Assembly: GCA_021413535.1 (NCBI GenBank)
Contig: JAIOQF010000044.1
Location: 1 to 28,817, forward strand
Direction: 5' to 3'
Length of the DNA: 28,817 nt
Source of the DNA: Verrucomicrobiota bacterium
Lineage (GTDB): Bacteria > Verrucomicrobiota > Verrucomicrobiia > Verrucomicrobiales > Verrucomicrobiaceae
The notes beneath the pieces were generated by a model. It was not told where the DNA came from and did not search any database. It saw only the letters and a program-made list of their open reading frames with translations. The position numbers and the translations under genes are program-made. Shown here piece after piece: positions 1 to 7,753 of the stretch; within the stretch, counting starts at the first letter, position 1; each line of letters opens with the position of its first letter.

Positions 1-1281
1 AGTAAAATCCGTTTCCCTGCGGGTAAAGCTTGCCGATTGAATCCAGTGACCAGTTCCGAACCGCGTCGTCAACCCAGAGGATTTGTTGAACAACCTTTTG
101 CGTATCATCATGAGCTGCAACTGCGCATCGAGACGCTGACAAATCTCGGTCAGGGACTTGGGAGAATCGATGGCTGGGTGGTGATGGTGCCGTTTGCGCT
201 GCCCGGTGAACTCGTGATCGCGCGCGTTCACCGTAATCACAAAAACTACAGCGAAGCGGACTTGATGCGTATCATCGAACCCTCGCCGGCGCGCGTCGAG
301 CCACGCTGTCCGCTTTTCTCCAAGTGCGGCGGCTGTCAGTATCAAAATCTGGGTTATGAAGCGCAACTGACCTGGAAGCGTCAGCAACTGACGGAACTGC
401 TGAAGCACATGGCGCGGATCGAGTTTCCCGTCGAAGAAGTCATCGCTTCGCCGCGCGAGTTTGGTTATCGCTCGAAGATCACGCCGCATTTTCCTGTGCC
501 ACAAGATGGAAAGATCAGCGCGATTGGCTTCCTTGAGGCTGGCAGCCGCACGCGCATCCGGGATGTGCCGCGCTGCGAAATCGCCATGCCGGAAATCAAT
601 GAGCGGCTGACCACGCTGCGCGAAGAAATTTTCCGCACTGGTCCCGCTCGTTATAAGAAGGGCGCGACTTTGCTCCTGCGTGCTGCGGGCGGTCGCATTC
701 TCACGGACAACAAGGATATTGCCATTGAGGAGGTCGAAGGCATTCGCTTCGAGTTTCAAGCGGGCGATTTTTTCCAGAACAATCCCTTCATCCTTCCTGC
801 GTTCGTGCGCCATGTCGCGGTCGAGGCATCGCAACATGGAGCCACGCATTTGATTGACGCCTACTGCGGCAGTGGACTTTTTGCGCTGGGTTGCGCGAAG
901 CATTTTGCCGATGTGACTGGGATCGAGATTTCCGCAGCCGCCGTGACCAAGGCGGCGCACAATGCGGCGATCAACGGACTGATACACTGCAAATTCATTT
1001 CCGGCAGCGCGGAGCATATCTTCGAAGGCATCGCATATCCTCCGGCGGATTCTGCGGTGATCATTGATCCTCCACGTGCGGGATGCAGTGAAGATTTTCT
1101 CCAGCAGCTTTTCCAATTCGGCCCTGCGACCGTGGTTTATGTTTCCTGCAATCCCGCCACCCAGATGCGGGATCTGGTGAAGTTTACCGAGGCTGGTTAC
1201 ACGCTGAGCAAGGTGCAGCCTTTTGACCTTTTCCCACAGACGAAGCATCTGGAGTGCGTCATGACCTTGACCAAGGCGTAA
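1..1281 (+). CDS. 23S rRNA/tRNA (uracil-5-)-methyltransferase, TrmA/RlmD family
   Basis: SAM-dependent 5-methyluridine methyltransferase acting on rRNA or tRNA in the cytoplasm. Counted from the TTG at 37 (414 aa): a TRAM-like RNA-binding domain lies at about residues 25-85. A [4Fe-4S] Cys set follows, C91, C97, C100 (CPLFSKCGGC) and C180. The SAM loop is DAYCGSG (274-280), then IIDPPRAGC (342-350), the catalytic Cys in SCNPAT (C371) and the late base Glu in HLECVMT (E406). All core motifs are intact. The frame stays open from base 1 to the TTG at 37, so the true start may be upstream of the window; 37 is only the first start codon inside it. Whether the substrate is 23S rRNA (RlmC/RlmD) or tRNA (TrmA) cannot be decided here. 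It ends 17 bp from the convergent TPR-like gene. Confidence 0.9.
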   Translation, partial: SKIRFPAGKACRLNPVTSSEPRRQPRGFVEQPFAYHHELQLRIETLTNLGQGLGRIDGWVVMVPFALPGELVIARVHRNHKNYSEADLMRIIEPSPARVEPRCPLFSKCGGCQYQNLGYEAQLTWKRQQLTELLKHMARIEFPVEEVIASPREFGYRSKITPHFPVPQDGKISAIGFLEAGSRTRIRDVPRCEIAMPEINERLTTLREEIFRTGPARYKKGATLLLRAAGGRILTDNKDIAIEEVEGIRFEFQAGDFFQNNPFILPAFVRHVAVEASQHGATHLIDAYCGSGLFALGCAKHFADVTGIEISAAAVTKAAHNAAINGLIHCKFISGSAEHIFEGIAYPPADSAVIIDPPRAGCSEDFLQQLFQFGPATVVYVSCNPATQMRDLVKFTEAGYTLSKVQPFDLFPQTKHLECVMTLTKA

Positions 1282-1298
1282 GGGCTTGTCGCGAGAGC

Positions 1299-1988
1299 TT
1301 ACTTGGTGACGTCTCCGGCGGTGACGCTTTTCAGCCAGCCCGCTTCTATGAGGGTGTCGATATAGACCGCATTGTCTTGGGGCTTGAATATCTTTCCGGC
1401 TTTGGTGATCCAATTTTGTGCTCCCTCGGCATCTGATGATTGGAAGGCAAACGCGGACTTGGTAAAATAGTAGGCTGGTGTGTTGTCCATGAAGGTAAAC
1501 GCGGCAGAAGTTTTTTCCGCCTCTGCGCGCTTTCCTTGTTTCAACTGGCAGATGATGATCTTGAACTGAATGAGATGGCGGACCTCCTCCCGGAGCTTCA
1601 CGAAATTAACGAGCAGTTTGGCGAAGGCCGTTTCTGCCTCGGCGTATTTATGTTCGACATAAAGCAGTTCAATCTGGTTAAACTTGGGTTCGAACGCATC
1701 TGGCGTCAGCCTCTCGGCCAGTTCAAAGCATCCCCGCGCCTTGACGTAGTCGCGCAAGGGAGGCGCCGTATAAATGCTGCCGCGGATATTTGCGATCAGG
1801 GCGCTACCGGGGGAAATGACATCGGCTTCATCCAGTTTTTTCAGCGCCTCATTGCTTTGCTGTTTCTGCTGCAATTCACGGACTTCTTCGATCAAGGCTT
1901 TGACGCGGGGATCGATTTGCGGCTTGGTCTGACCTTGGAGCAGCGTGACACCAGCAAGCAAGATGAGCAGGATGCGGTTGGTTGGCAT
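1299..1988 (-). CDS. Secreted TPR-like protein, function unknown
   Basis: About 229 aa from the ATG at 1988. This start is chosen because it puts a signal peptide (MPTNRILLILLAGVTLLQG) at the very N-terminus; a longer reading from 2021 would bury it. The mature part is helical with degenerate tetratricopeptide-like repeats: pairs such as EALKKLDEADVISPGSALI, YVKARGCFELAERLTPD and YAEAETAFAKLLVN match the alternating small/large pattern of TPR helices. There is no catalytic motif. It probably acts outside the cytoplasm as a protein-interaction scaffold, which is inference from fold type only. The stop lies 48 bp from the upstream reductase gene on the same strand, so the two might be co-transcribed. 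Confidence 0.7.
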   Translation of the reverse strand: MPTNRILLILLAGVTLLQGQTKPQIDPRVKALIEEVRELQQKQQSNEALKKLDEADVISPGSALIANIRGSIYTAPPLRDYVKARGCFELAERLTPDAFEPKFNQIELLYVEHKYAEAETAFAKLLVNFVKLREEVRHLIQFKIIICQLKQGKRAEAEKTSAAFTFMDNTPAYYFTKSAFAFQSSDAEGAQNWITKAGKIFKPQDNAVYIDTLIEAGWLKSVTAGDVTK

Positions 1989-2037
1989 GAGATAAAGTAA
2001 GAGACTATTCGCACCCGACAAACGAAAAATCGGCTAC

Positions 2038-3195
2038 TCAATAGACGTCACGTCGATATCGCTTGGCCGTTTTCATGGCTTCGATGTATTCCCGGGCTTG
2101 TTCAGGACTTTTTCCACCTTCCTTCGCAATGATGTCATGCAGCGCCTTGTCGACGTCGGTTGCCATGCGTGATGCGTCCCCGCAAATATAGAAAATCGCA
2201 CCGCGCTCGAGCCACTCGAATAACTCGCGGCTGTGCTCCAACATCTGGTGCTGCACGTAGAGCTTCTGCGCTTGATCGCGGGAGAATGCAGTGTCCATGC
2301 GGCGCAGGGTGCCGTCAGCAAGATAACTTTGCCATTCGTCTTCGTAGAAGAAGCAGGTGGCGCGATTGATCTCGCCGAAGAACAACCAGGCGTCACCACG
2401 CGCTCCAGTGGCGCGGCGCTCCTGGCAGAAGGCGCGGAAGGGTGCAATGCCGGTGCCGGGACCGCACATAATGATCGGGGTGTCATCGTTGGGTTCGGGA
2501 AGACGAAAGCCCGCGCCGGACTTGATGAACGTAGGCAGCGGAGTGGCCTCGGTCACACGATCCGCAAAAAAGGTGGTGCAAACTCCGTTGCGCTGGCGAC
2601 CGCGACTTTCGTAGCGAACCGTGGCGATCGTAAGATGGACTTGATCCGGGAAAGCCTTCAGACTGGATGAGATTGAGTAGAGCCGGACGTTCAGCCGGCG
2701 CAGGAGCCCAATGAATTCCGCAGGTTCAAACTTCGCAGATGGGTTTTCCGTCAGAACATCGAGAACGTCGCGGCCCCAATAGTATTTGTTTAATTCTTCC
2801 TTCTTTTCGGGTGCTGTGAGTTCCAGTAGTGTCGTGTCACCCGTTTTGGCTGCGACTGCCTTGAGCAGCTTGCCGTCGAACTCAGTGATGGACGAGACTG
2901 CCGTTAGCACATCCCGAATTGTTCCATCACCGCCCTTGGGATTAGGCACGGTCTCATTGCCGGAAAAACCGAGTGTATTAATAATGGAGTCGACCAGTGC
3001 GGGATCATTCTGCGACTGAACGGCAAGCGAGTCGCCCGGCGTGAATTCCATGCCGCTGCCTGCGAGATCAATCTCATAGTGCCAGGTGTTCTTCGCCGCG
3101 CCGGGCCGGGTCAGTTCTCGCGCGACTTTAAGATGAGCCATGAAGGGGTTCTTGACTCCATAGAGAGATTTTGTCGATGCGGATTCGTTGCTCAT
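2038..3195 (-). CDS. CysJ-like FAD/NADPH flavoprotein reductase lacking the flavodoxin domain
   Basis: 385 aa. It matches the C-terminal two thirds of sulfite reductase flavoprotein alpha subunits and cytochrome P450 reductases: an FAD-binding domain with connecting region (about 15-230), then a ferredoxin-NADP reductase-type NADPH domain (about 238-385). Visible motifs are RLYSISSS (171-178, FAD), GVCTTFFADR (204-213), CGPGTGIAPF (244-253, NADP pyrophosphate), CGDASRM (338-344) and the terminal RRDVY, as in CysJ. The N-terminal FMN/flavodoxin domain of E. coli CysJ is absent and residue 1 follows directly on a non-coding stretch, so this looks like a natural short form rather than a fragment. 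The acceptor is unknown; no CysI-like sulfite reductase is next to it. Sulfite reduction is therefore only one option. Confidence 0.85.
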   Translation of the reverse strand: MSNESASTKSLYGVKNPFMAHLKVARELTRPGAAKNTWHYEIDLAGSGMEFTPGDSLAVQSQNDPALVDSIINTLGFSGNETVPNPKGGDGTIRDVLTAVSSITEFDGKLLKAVAAKTGDTTLLELTAPEKKEELNKYYWGRDVLDVLTENPSAKFEPAEFIGLLRRLNVRLYSISSSLKAFPDQVHLTIATVRYESRGRQRNGVCTTFFADRVTEATPLPTFIKSGAGFRLPEPNDDTPIIMCGPGTGIAPFRAFCQERRATGARGDAWLFFGEINRATCFFYEDEWQSYLADGTLRRMDTAFSRDQAQKLYVQHQMLEHSRELFEWLERGAIFYICGDASRMATDVDKALHDIIAKEGGKSPEQAREYIEAMKTAKRYRRDVY

Positions 3196-3245
3196 GAGAG
3201 GAGCGAAAATGGTAGGGAAGCCAGTGGTGAAGTCAAGATGGCTGC

Positions 3246-4199
3246 TCAGGGCCGGGGATGCTTTTCAAAGAAGCTCCAGATCGATTCCGTCGCATTGAAC
3301 TCGCGGCAGACTTCGCCGATGACGGGCACCGGTAAATATTGGGATCCGCTTGCCCAGGTATGGCCTGCGCCATCAATCATGTAGAGCAGGAGTTCGGCGC
3401 CGGATTTTTTGCTGATCCAGCGAGACCACTTCACTTGGCAGTTGTCGGCGGCAACTCTATCTGGGAGTTCCCCGGTGTCGGGTTTGCCTTCGGCACCATT
3501 CGCTTTCAGCCAGCAAGCAACGGCGTCGGCAGTGCTGATGATGCGGCCATTGTTGCAGTAATCCACAGCGCCACCGAGATAGGGGACAAAGGGATCCTTG
3601 GTGCCGTGCATGATGAAGATGGAGACGGGCGCAACGGGATTGAACTTAGGTGCCAGGGGCTCGGCAATGCCGCCGCTGACTGCGGCGACAGCGGCCAGTT
3701 GCTTGCCGAGGCGCGCAGCCAGCAGATGAACAAAGATGCCGCCGTTGGAAAAGCCGGCGGCGAAAATTCGCTTTGCGTCTACGCGCTGGGTTGCGCTGAC
3801 ATCCTTTATCATCGCGGCGGCGAAGGCTACATCGTCCACCTTGTTTAACTGTGATGAGATACATGTGACTTCGCGACCGTCATTCCAGTTCTTGCCGATG
3901 GCGTCGGGATAGGCGACGATGAACTTTTCCCGGTCGGAGAGCTTGCTGAACTTGCTGAAGGCCTCCATGCCGGAGCCGGTGTCGCCGCTGCCATGGAAGA
4001 CCAGCACCAGTGCGGCTGGTTTATCCCCTGGAAGCGCGGCGGGGACATGGAGATTGTAGCTTCGCTTTAATCCGGCCGCTTCGAGTGTGTGTTGCATGGT
4101 CATGCCGGATTCGAGACTCTGAGCCGTGATGACGGAGGCTGTTGAAACGAATGCGGCAGCCGTCATGAGCCTGATCCAATGATGATTGCGTCTGTTCAT
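3246..4199 (-). CDS. Secreted PHB-depolymerase/feruloyl-esterase-like alpha/beta hydrolase (LpqC type)
   Basis: 317 aa with an N-terminal signal peptide (about 1-27). It hydrolyses esters outside the cytoplasm; the family includes polyhydroxybutyrate depolymerases and CE1 feruloyl/acetylxylan esterases. The oxyanion region is VFHGSGDTGSGME (67-79). The nucleophile is S151 in GFSNGG, the acid is D202 in HGTKDPFVPY, and the base is H280 in GAGHTWASG. Domain order and length fit single-domain secreted esterases, with no visible carbohydrate or substrate-binding module. Its ATG overlaps the stop of the upstream membrane-protein gene (bases 4196-4199, ATGA), so translation is probably coupled. The substrate cannot be read from the sequence. 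Confidence 0.85.
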   Translation of the reverse strand: MNRRNHHWIRLMTAAAFVSTASVITAQSLESGMTMQHTLEAAGLKRSYNLHVPAALPGDKPAALVLVFHGSGDTGSGMEAFSKFSKLSDREKFIVAYPDAIGKNWNDGREVTCISSQLNKVDDVAFAAAMIKDVSATQRVDAKRIFAAGFSNGGIFVHLLAARLGKQLAAVAAVSGGIAEPLAPKFNPVAPVSIFIMHGTKDPFVPYLGGAVDYCNNGRIISTADAVACWLKANGAEGKPDTGELPDRVAADNCQVKWSRWISKKSGAELLLYMIDGAGHTWASGSQYLPVPVIGEVCREFNATESIWSFFEKHPRP

Positions 4200-6061
4200 T
4201 TGGACTTTTCGATCTCAATCGTTTTAGAGCTGAGATCGACTTTGAAGCTAGTCGTAAATTTAGCAATTTTTGCGATCCGCATTCCCGCCACGTTTAGCGC
4301 CCAGACTTCGAAACTTGAAGAGCTGTTCTCGAGCGCGGCGGCGGGTATGATGGCTTTCCATGGGAATATGGCGGCTGCAGACATGTCATCGACGTTCGAG
4401 AATTCGTAGTCAAGCCCGTAGATGCGAAGTGCATTGCGCGGTGCTGGCTGGCCGAGTGCGATAACCTTGTCTCCCTGTGTGATGAGCACGGCATCAGCGG
4501 GTTCGGTGACGCTGAATCGTGCATTGCCGGAAAGTTCAAGTGCGCCGTCTTCGCGGAATTCCGCCTTGTCGATGGAAGCCTTCTCCGTTCCGAGCGGCAC
4601 GACATCGCGATTGAACCATTTGAGATCAGGCGACTTCAGTGGCTTGAACTTGAGGAGATTCAGACTGTTGAGGGTATTGATCGCGTTGATGCAATGCCAG
4701 TTCTTCGATTCCTTGTCGAGCACCTTCATGCTTTCCGGTTTGATGTGCGGCAGGAAGAGCACCAGCGCCTGCGCCTGGCGGCGCGCATGATGCCAGACGT
4801 TGGTGAGATGCAGGCCGTATTGCCAGACGGGAATCTGCGCCACGATGAAGGCGGCGAGCAAGACAGAGGCGATCGCGTTGGTATAAGATGATTCGTTGTG
4901 GTCGAGATGATCGGTGCGACGACGGACGAGAACGAAGGGAAGCGCCAGCATGGAAATCAGCAGATACTGTCTGATAGCGAGATAGCTCGGTGTCACGGCG
5001 CGGTGTTCACCGATGTCAGCTCCTCGTTTGATGATCATGAGCCCTACGATTAAAATATAAGCCGCGAGCGCCAGCCAGGGGATGGCAGCCCGCCATTGAG
5101 AACGCGAACGCTTGCGGATGATGAAAACGAGCGCCGTGATGACAAAAATAGCGAGCGTCGTGATGCCGAAAAACTTTGCTGTTTCCAGTGGATTCATCAC
5201 GAAGGGTGTCCGCGCGAACCAGGTGCCAATGAATGCGAAGAAGAAGCGCAAGGCTTGCATGAGGTGATCGCCTTCGAAGAGATTGCTTGCGCCCTTCATG
5301 GCGGGGTCGCCCGGCTTCAGATCGTAGGCGTGATGCGCCACATTGATGAAGTCTTGGAAGTAGCAGGTGATCGTGACTCCGGCGATCACGAGGATGCCAC
5401 CGGCGGCGGTGGCGCGTTTCAGGAACGACGCGGATTCAAACAGGAGGACCAGCACGAACAGCACCGGCCAGATCGCGAGTCCGTGGGCGAAGCTGTGCGT
5501 CGCGATCTCTGCCAGCAGCACGGAGAGCGCTACACGCCACCAGAATCCCTTGTCACGTGGCGCGCCCAGAAGGAGCAGCACGCCCAGCAGACAAGCGATC
5601 GGGATCGTGCCCCACATGGAGCTGCCCCAGAAGAGGATTTGATAATGAATCGGCGAGAAGATCAGCAGGTTGATCGCGAACATCAGCGGCCAGCGCCAAC
5701 CGGAATCACCCAGGGTGCGTTTCACCAGCAGCCAGAGCAGCAGGGAGTCGAGGAATAGAATCAGGAATGTAAAATATTGCTCCCAGCGAAAGTCGCCGCC
5801 GCTCAGGTTGGTGAGGCCGATGACGAGCAATCGCGGCACCACGATACGGTGCTGGATCTGGGCGGAGTAGAGATGATGGCCCATCTCGCTCCACGACATC
5901 TTGCCTGCACGGAAGTCGTGCCACTTCTGGAGCAGGGGTGCATTTTCCCACATGTCCCAGCAGCCCACGTCCACGGCCTTTTCCCGCACCAGGTTTGCGG
6001 TGAAAATGGCAGGCGAGAAGATCAGCAGGATCAGCAGCAGGCGTTTTAAGACGGCGGGCAT
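4196..6061 (-). CDS. Polytopic inner-membrane protein, possibly GT-C glycosyltransferase-like
   Basis: About 621 aa from the ATG at 6061, where the first transmembrane segment (MPAVLKRLLLILLIFSPAIF) begins. The longer reading to 6169 runs into a palindromic repeat and is unlikely. There are roughly ten hydrophobic segments in residues 1-450, then a soluble C-terminal domain of about 160 residues that looks beta-rich. After TM1 come a D-rich stretch DVGCWDMWEN (31-40) and QHRIVVPRLL (70-79). An acidic loop after TM1 and an H-R-x-x-x-P-R motif recall uncharacterised bacterial GT-C-like membrane proteins. I do not recognise the family with certainty, so transfer of sugars from a lipid carrier is inference. 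It is translationally coupled to the downstream secreted esterase. Confidence 0.65.
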   Translation of the reverse strand: MPAVLKRLLLILLIFSPAIFTANLVREKAVDVGCWDMWENAPLLQKWHDFRAGKMSWSEMGHHLYSAQIQHRIVVPRLLVIGLTNLSGGDFRWEQYFTFLILFLDSLLLWLLVKRTLGDSGWRWPLMFAINLLIFSPIHYQILFWGSSMWGTIPIACLLGVLLLLGAPRDKGFWWRVALSVLLAEIATHSFAHGLAIWPVLFVLVLLFESASFLKRATAAGGILVIAGVTITCYFQDFINVAHHAYDLKPGDPAMKGASNLFEGDHLMQALRFFFAFIGTWFARTPFVMNPLETAKFFGITTLAIFVITALVFIIRKRSRSQWRAAIPWLALAAYILIVGLMIIKRGADIGEHRAVTPSYLAIRQYLLISMLALPFVLVRRRTDHLDHNESSYTNAIASVLLAAFIVAQIPVWQYGLHLTNVWHHARRQAQALVLFLPHIKPESMKVLDKESKNWHCINAINTLNSLNLLKFKPLKSPDLKWFNRDVVPLGTEKASIDKAEFREDGALELSGNARFSVTEPADAVLITQGDKVIALGQPAPRNALRIYGLDYEFSNVDDMSAAAIFPWKAIIPAAALENSSSSFEVWALNVAGMRIAKIAKFTTSFKVDLSSKTIEIEKSK

Positions 6062-6139
6062 GAGCGAAGATGGAAGGCAAAAGCCCGCAGGCAACTGGCA
6101 TTCATGGCTGGAGCGAGTGAGCGATGGCACGGCCTCAAG

Positions 6140-6228
6140 GGGGCGCGGACACTCCTGTCCGCACCTCATTATTTTGGCGGCTGCGCCGCGAATAAGAGCG
6201 GATGGCGGACAAGAGTGTCCGCGATCCC
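6140..6228. repeat. Three-hairpin palindromic repeat, copy 1
   Basis: 89-bp imperfect palindrome. It holds three stem-loops: GCGGAC-N6-GTCCGC (6145-6162), GCGGC-N3-GCCGC (6177-6189) and GCGGAC-N6-GTCCGC (6205-6222). The ends are GGGG/CCC, so an outer stem could close the structure like a cloverleaf. Copy 2 at 27637-27724 has the same order, stem lengths and spacing. It resembles REP/BIME- or MITE-like intergenic elements. No target-site duplication or transposase is visible. Confidence 0.85.
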
Positions 6229-6412
6229 AAATTATGCCAAGTCGCCAAGTTTGGCCTTCAGTTTATTCCCGCTGCTGCGTAACCATGGGTTGTTCTTCAG
6301 AATGCTTGAAACACTCACCAGCTTGAAAACCCATGTTACTCTTTTTTTGGAAGAACTCGGATCGAAGGAAATCTATCTTTACGAGTGCAGAGACCACACT
6401 GATAAGATCTTC

Positions 6413-6420
6413 ATAAGAGA
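6413..6420 (+). promoter_or_regulatory. Purine-rich ribosome-binding site for the 6424 gene
   Basis: AAGAGAG lies a few bases before the ATG at 6424. It is the clearest Shine-Dalgarno-like sequence I found in the window and supports that start. Confidence 0.4.
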
Positions 6421-6423
6421 GCG

Positions 6424-7701
6424 ATGAATGACAGATTTCATATAACGGGCAGGCATCTGGCAGGCAATGTTGCCAGAGCCGGTCGTTGTTGTCGGCTGCT
6501 GCTGTTTTTCGTTATTATTTCTCTGAGTTCGGCGGTTACCGCTCTTTCTGCCGAACGCGGATCTGCTCATGCTTATCTTTATCTCGAACCTAACTCTGCC
6601 CGCTTCGAGTGCCTGGTGCCGTTGCGTGAGATGATGACCTTGCTGGGGCAGTCGCCCGAGAGCTCGATTACGGTTGAGGCGCAGCGGAAATTGTGTGCAC
6701 TGGCGCAGGAGAAGACGGTCGACTGGCTGCGCATGAAAGTGGACGGGAGAGATACACCTGGCGCTGGAACTTTTCGCGTCATGATCGTGAAGGGTGTGCC
6801 CGGTCGCACTGAGGTTTTGAAGCCGAATGAAATTGTTTCATCAGCAGAGGGAATGATCGGGCTGATGTGGGAATTCGATTTGCCGGTGGTTCCGGAAAAG
6901 ATCGAATGCACCTGGATCAGCTTCAGTGCGTCTCTGCCTGCACTCACCACAAGTATTGTTGCCGGTTCTCAGAGCGAGGAACACGAACTCAATGCGGTCG
7001 CGCCGTCATTGGAGTGGATCAATCATGGAAGTCTGACTATGCGCTCGCCGCTGGCTCTGGTGCCGCCCTTGCCTTCGGTGGACTCAATCCGAATACCAGT
7101 GATCTCACTTCTTTTGGTGTTATTAGGTTTGATTGCATTCGTTTTTAAGTTCCGAAACGGGCGAAAAATTTCGGGCAAGTCTTCGTTGGTCATTGTGGTC
7201 ATCGTCATCGGCGCAGTCATTTTTTGGCCAGTAGTATCAGTGAGGATCACATGGCCATGGAAAGCTGTTGCTGCTGTTTCCCCGGAGCAGGCGGAGCAGA
7301 TTCTGACGCCGCTGCTGCGAAATGTTTACCGTGCGTTTGATCAACGGCAGGAAGGCGCCATCTATGATGTTCTGGCGCGCAGCATCGAGGGGGATCTTTT
7401 GCAGCGGGTGTATTTACAGATGATCAATGCGCTCATGTTCGATGCACAGGATGCCACCCGGGCCCGGGTCACTGATCTGGATGTGAGGGTCGATTCTGTG
7501 CGTCAGATGCCAAAGTTACAGGGCTTCGTCGCGGACGTGCAATGGACCGCATTGGGAACGGTCGGGCATTGGGGACATCAACACCAGCGTGTAAATCGTT
7601 ATACAGCAAAGATTACGGTCGGCGCCGTGTCGATCGACAACGGCGCGCCAGCACAATGGAAGATCATCGCACTGGAAGTGGAGCAGGAGACCAGGATGTG
7701 A
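6424..7701 (+). CDS. Envelope protein with signal peptide and two transmembrane helices, function unknown
   Basis: 425 aa; I do not recognise it. Segments in order: a basic N-terminus with a signal-peptide-like hydrophobic run (about 23-43); an extracytoplasmic domain (about 44-215); TM1 (about 223-241); a short basic loop FKFRNGRKISGK; TM2 (about 254-273); and a C-terminal domain (about 285-425). The topology puts both large domains outside the cytoplasm. The last domain contains LLRNVYRAFDQRQEGAIYDVL (split here only by description), WTALGTVGHWGHQHQRVN (374-391) with three His, and a closing strand KIIALEVEQ. The His cluster could bind metal or be structural. It stands alone between a divergent and a convergent neighbour. 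The start at 6424 is supported by AAGAGAG upstream. Confidence 0.7.
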   Translation: MNDRFHITGRHLAGNVARAGRCCRLLLFFVIISLSSAVTALSAERGSAHAYLYLEPNSARFECLVPLREMMTLLGQSPESSITVEAQRKLCALAQEKTVDWLRMKVDGRDTPGAGTFRVMIVKGVPGRTEVLKPNEIVSSAEGMIGLMWEFDLPVVPEKIECTWISFSASLPALTTSIVAGSQSEEHELNAVAPSLEWINHGSLTMRSPLALVPPLPSVDSIRIPVISLLLVLLGLIAFVFKFRNGRKISGKSSLVIVVIVIGAVIFWPVVSVRITWPWKAVAAVSPEQAEQILTPLLRNVYRAFDQRQEGAIYDVLARSIEGDLLQRVYLQMINALMFDAQDATRARVTDLDVRVDSVRQMPKLQGFVADVQWTALGTVGHWGHQHQRVNRYTAKITVGAVSIDNGAPAQWKIIALEVEQETRM

Positions 7702-7722
7702 AGGGCTTTTAATTTCCAATGC

Positions 7723-7745
7723 GTAGCAGTCGATAGCCCTGCTAC
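7723..7745. terminator. Hairpin between convergent genes, possible bidirectional terminator
   Basis: GTAGCAG (7723-7729) and CTGCTAC (7739-7745) form a perfect 7-bp stem with a 9-nt loop. It sits in the 52-bp gap between the convergent envelope-protein gene (ends 7701) and the wzc-like gene (ends 7754). There is no strong T-tract, so intrinsic termination is uncertain. Confidence 0.4.
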
Positions 7746-7753
7746 ATCCTGAC

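Larger units (their letters stand above)
6062..6423. other. 362-bp intergenic region between divergent genes
   Basis: This gene-free stretch separates the membrane-protein gene (-) from the envelope-protein gene (+). Its left half holds the three-hairpin palindromic repeat at 6140-6228. The right half (about 6230-6423) shows no convincing promoter; the T-rich tract near 6340-6348 and the purine-rich bases just before 6424 are the only notable features. Open frames across it read through the repeat and have no plausible protein character. Confidence 0.6.

Noticed and set aside
1..30. TTCCCTGCGGG at 13-23 matches the inner hairpin of the element at 24903-24913
   Set aside because: Only 11 bases match and the arms of the element are absent; the window edge prevents a better test.
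5096..5758. Plus-strand frame opposite the polytopic membrane protein
   Set aside because: It is rich in Glu/Arg/Gln as expected from the antisense of hydrophobic codons and has no recognisable motif.
6104..6427. Short plus-strand frames in the 6062-6423 gap
   Set aside because: They read through the palindromic repeat and have no protein-like composition or start signals.
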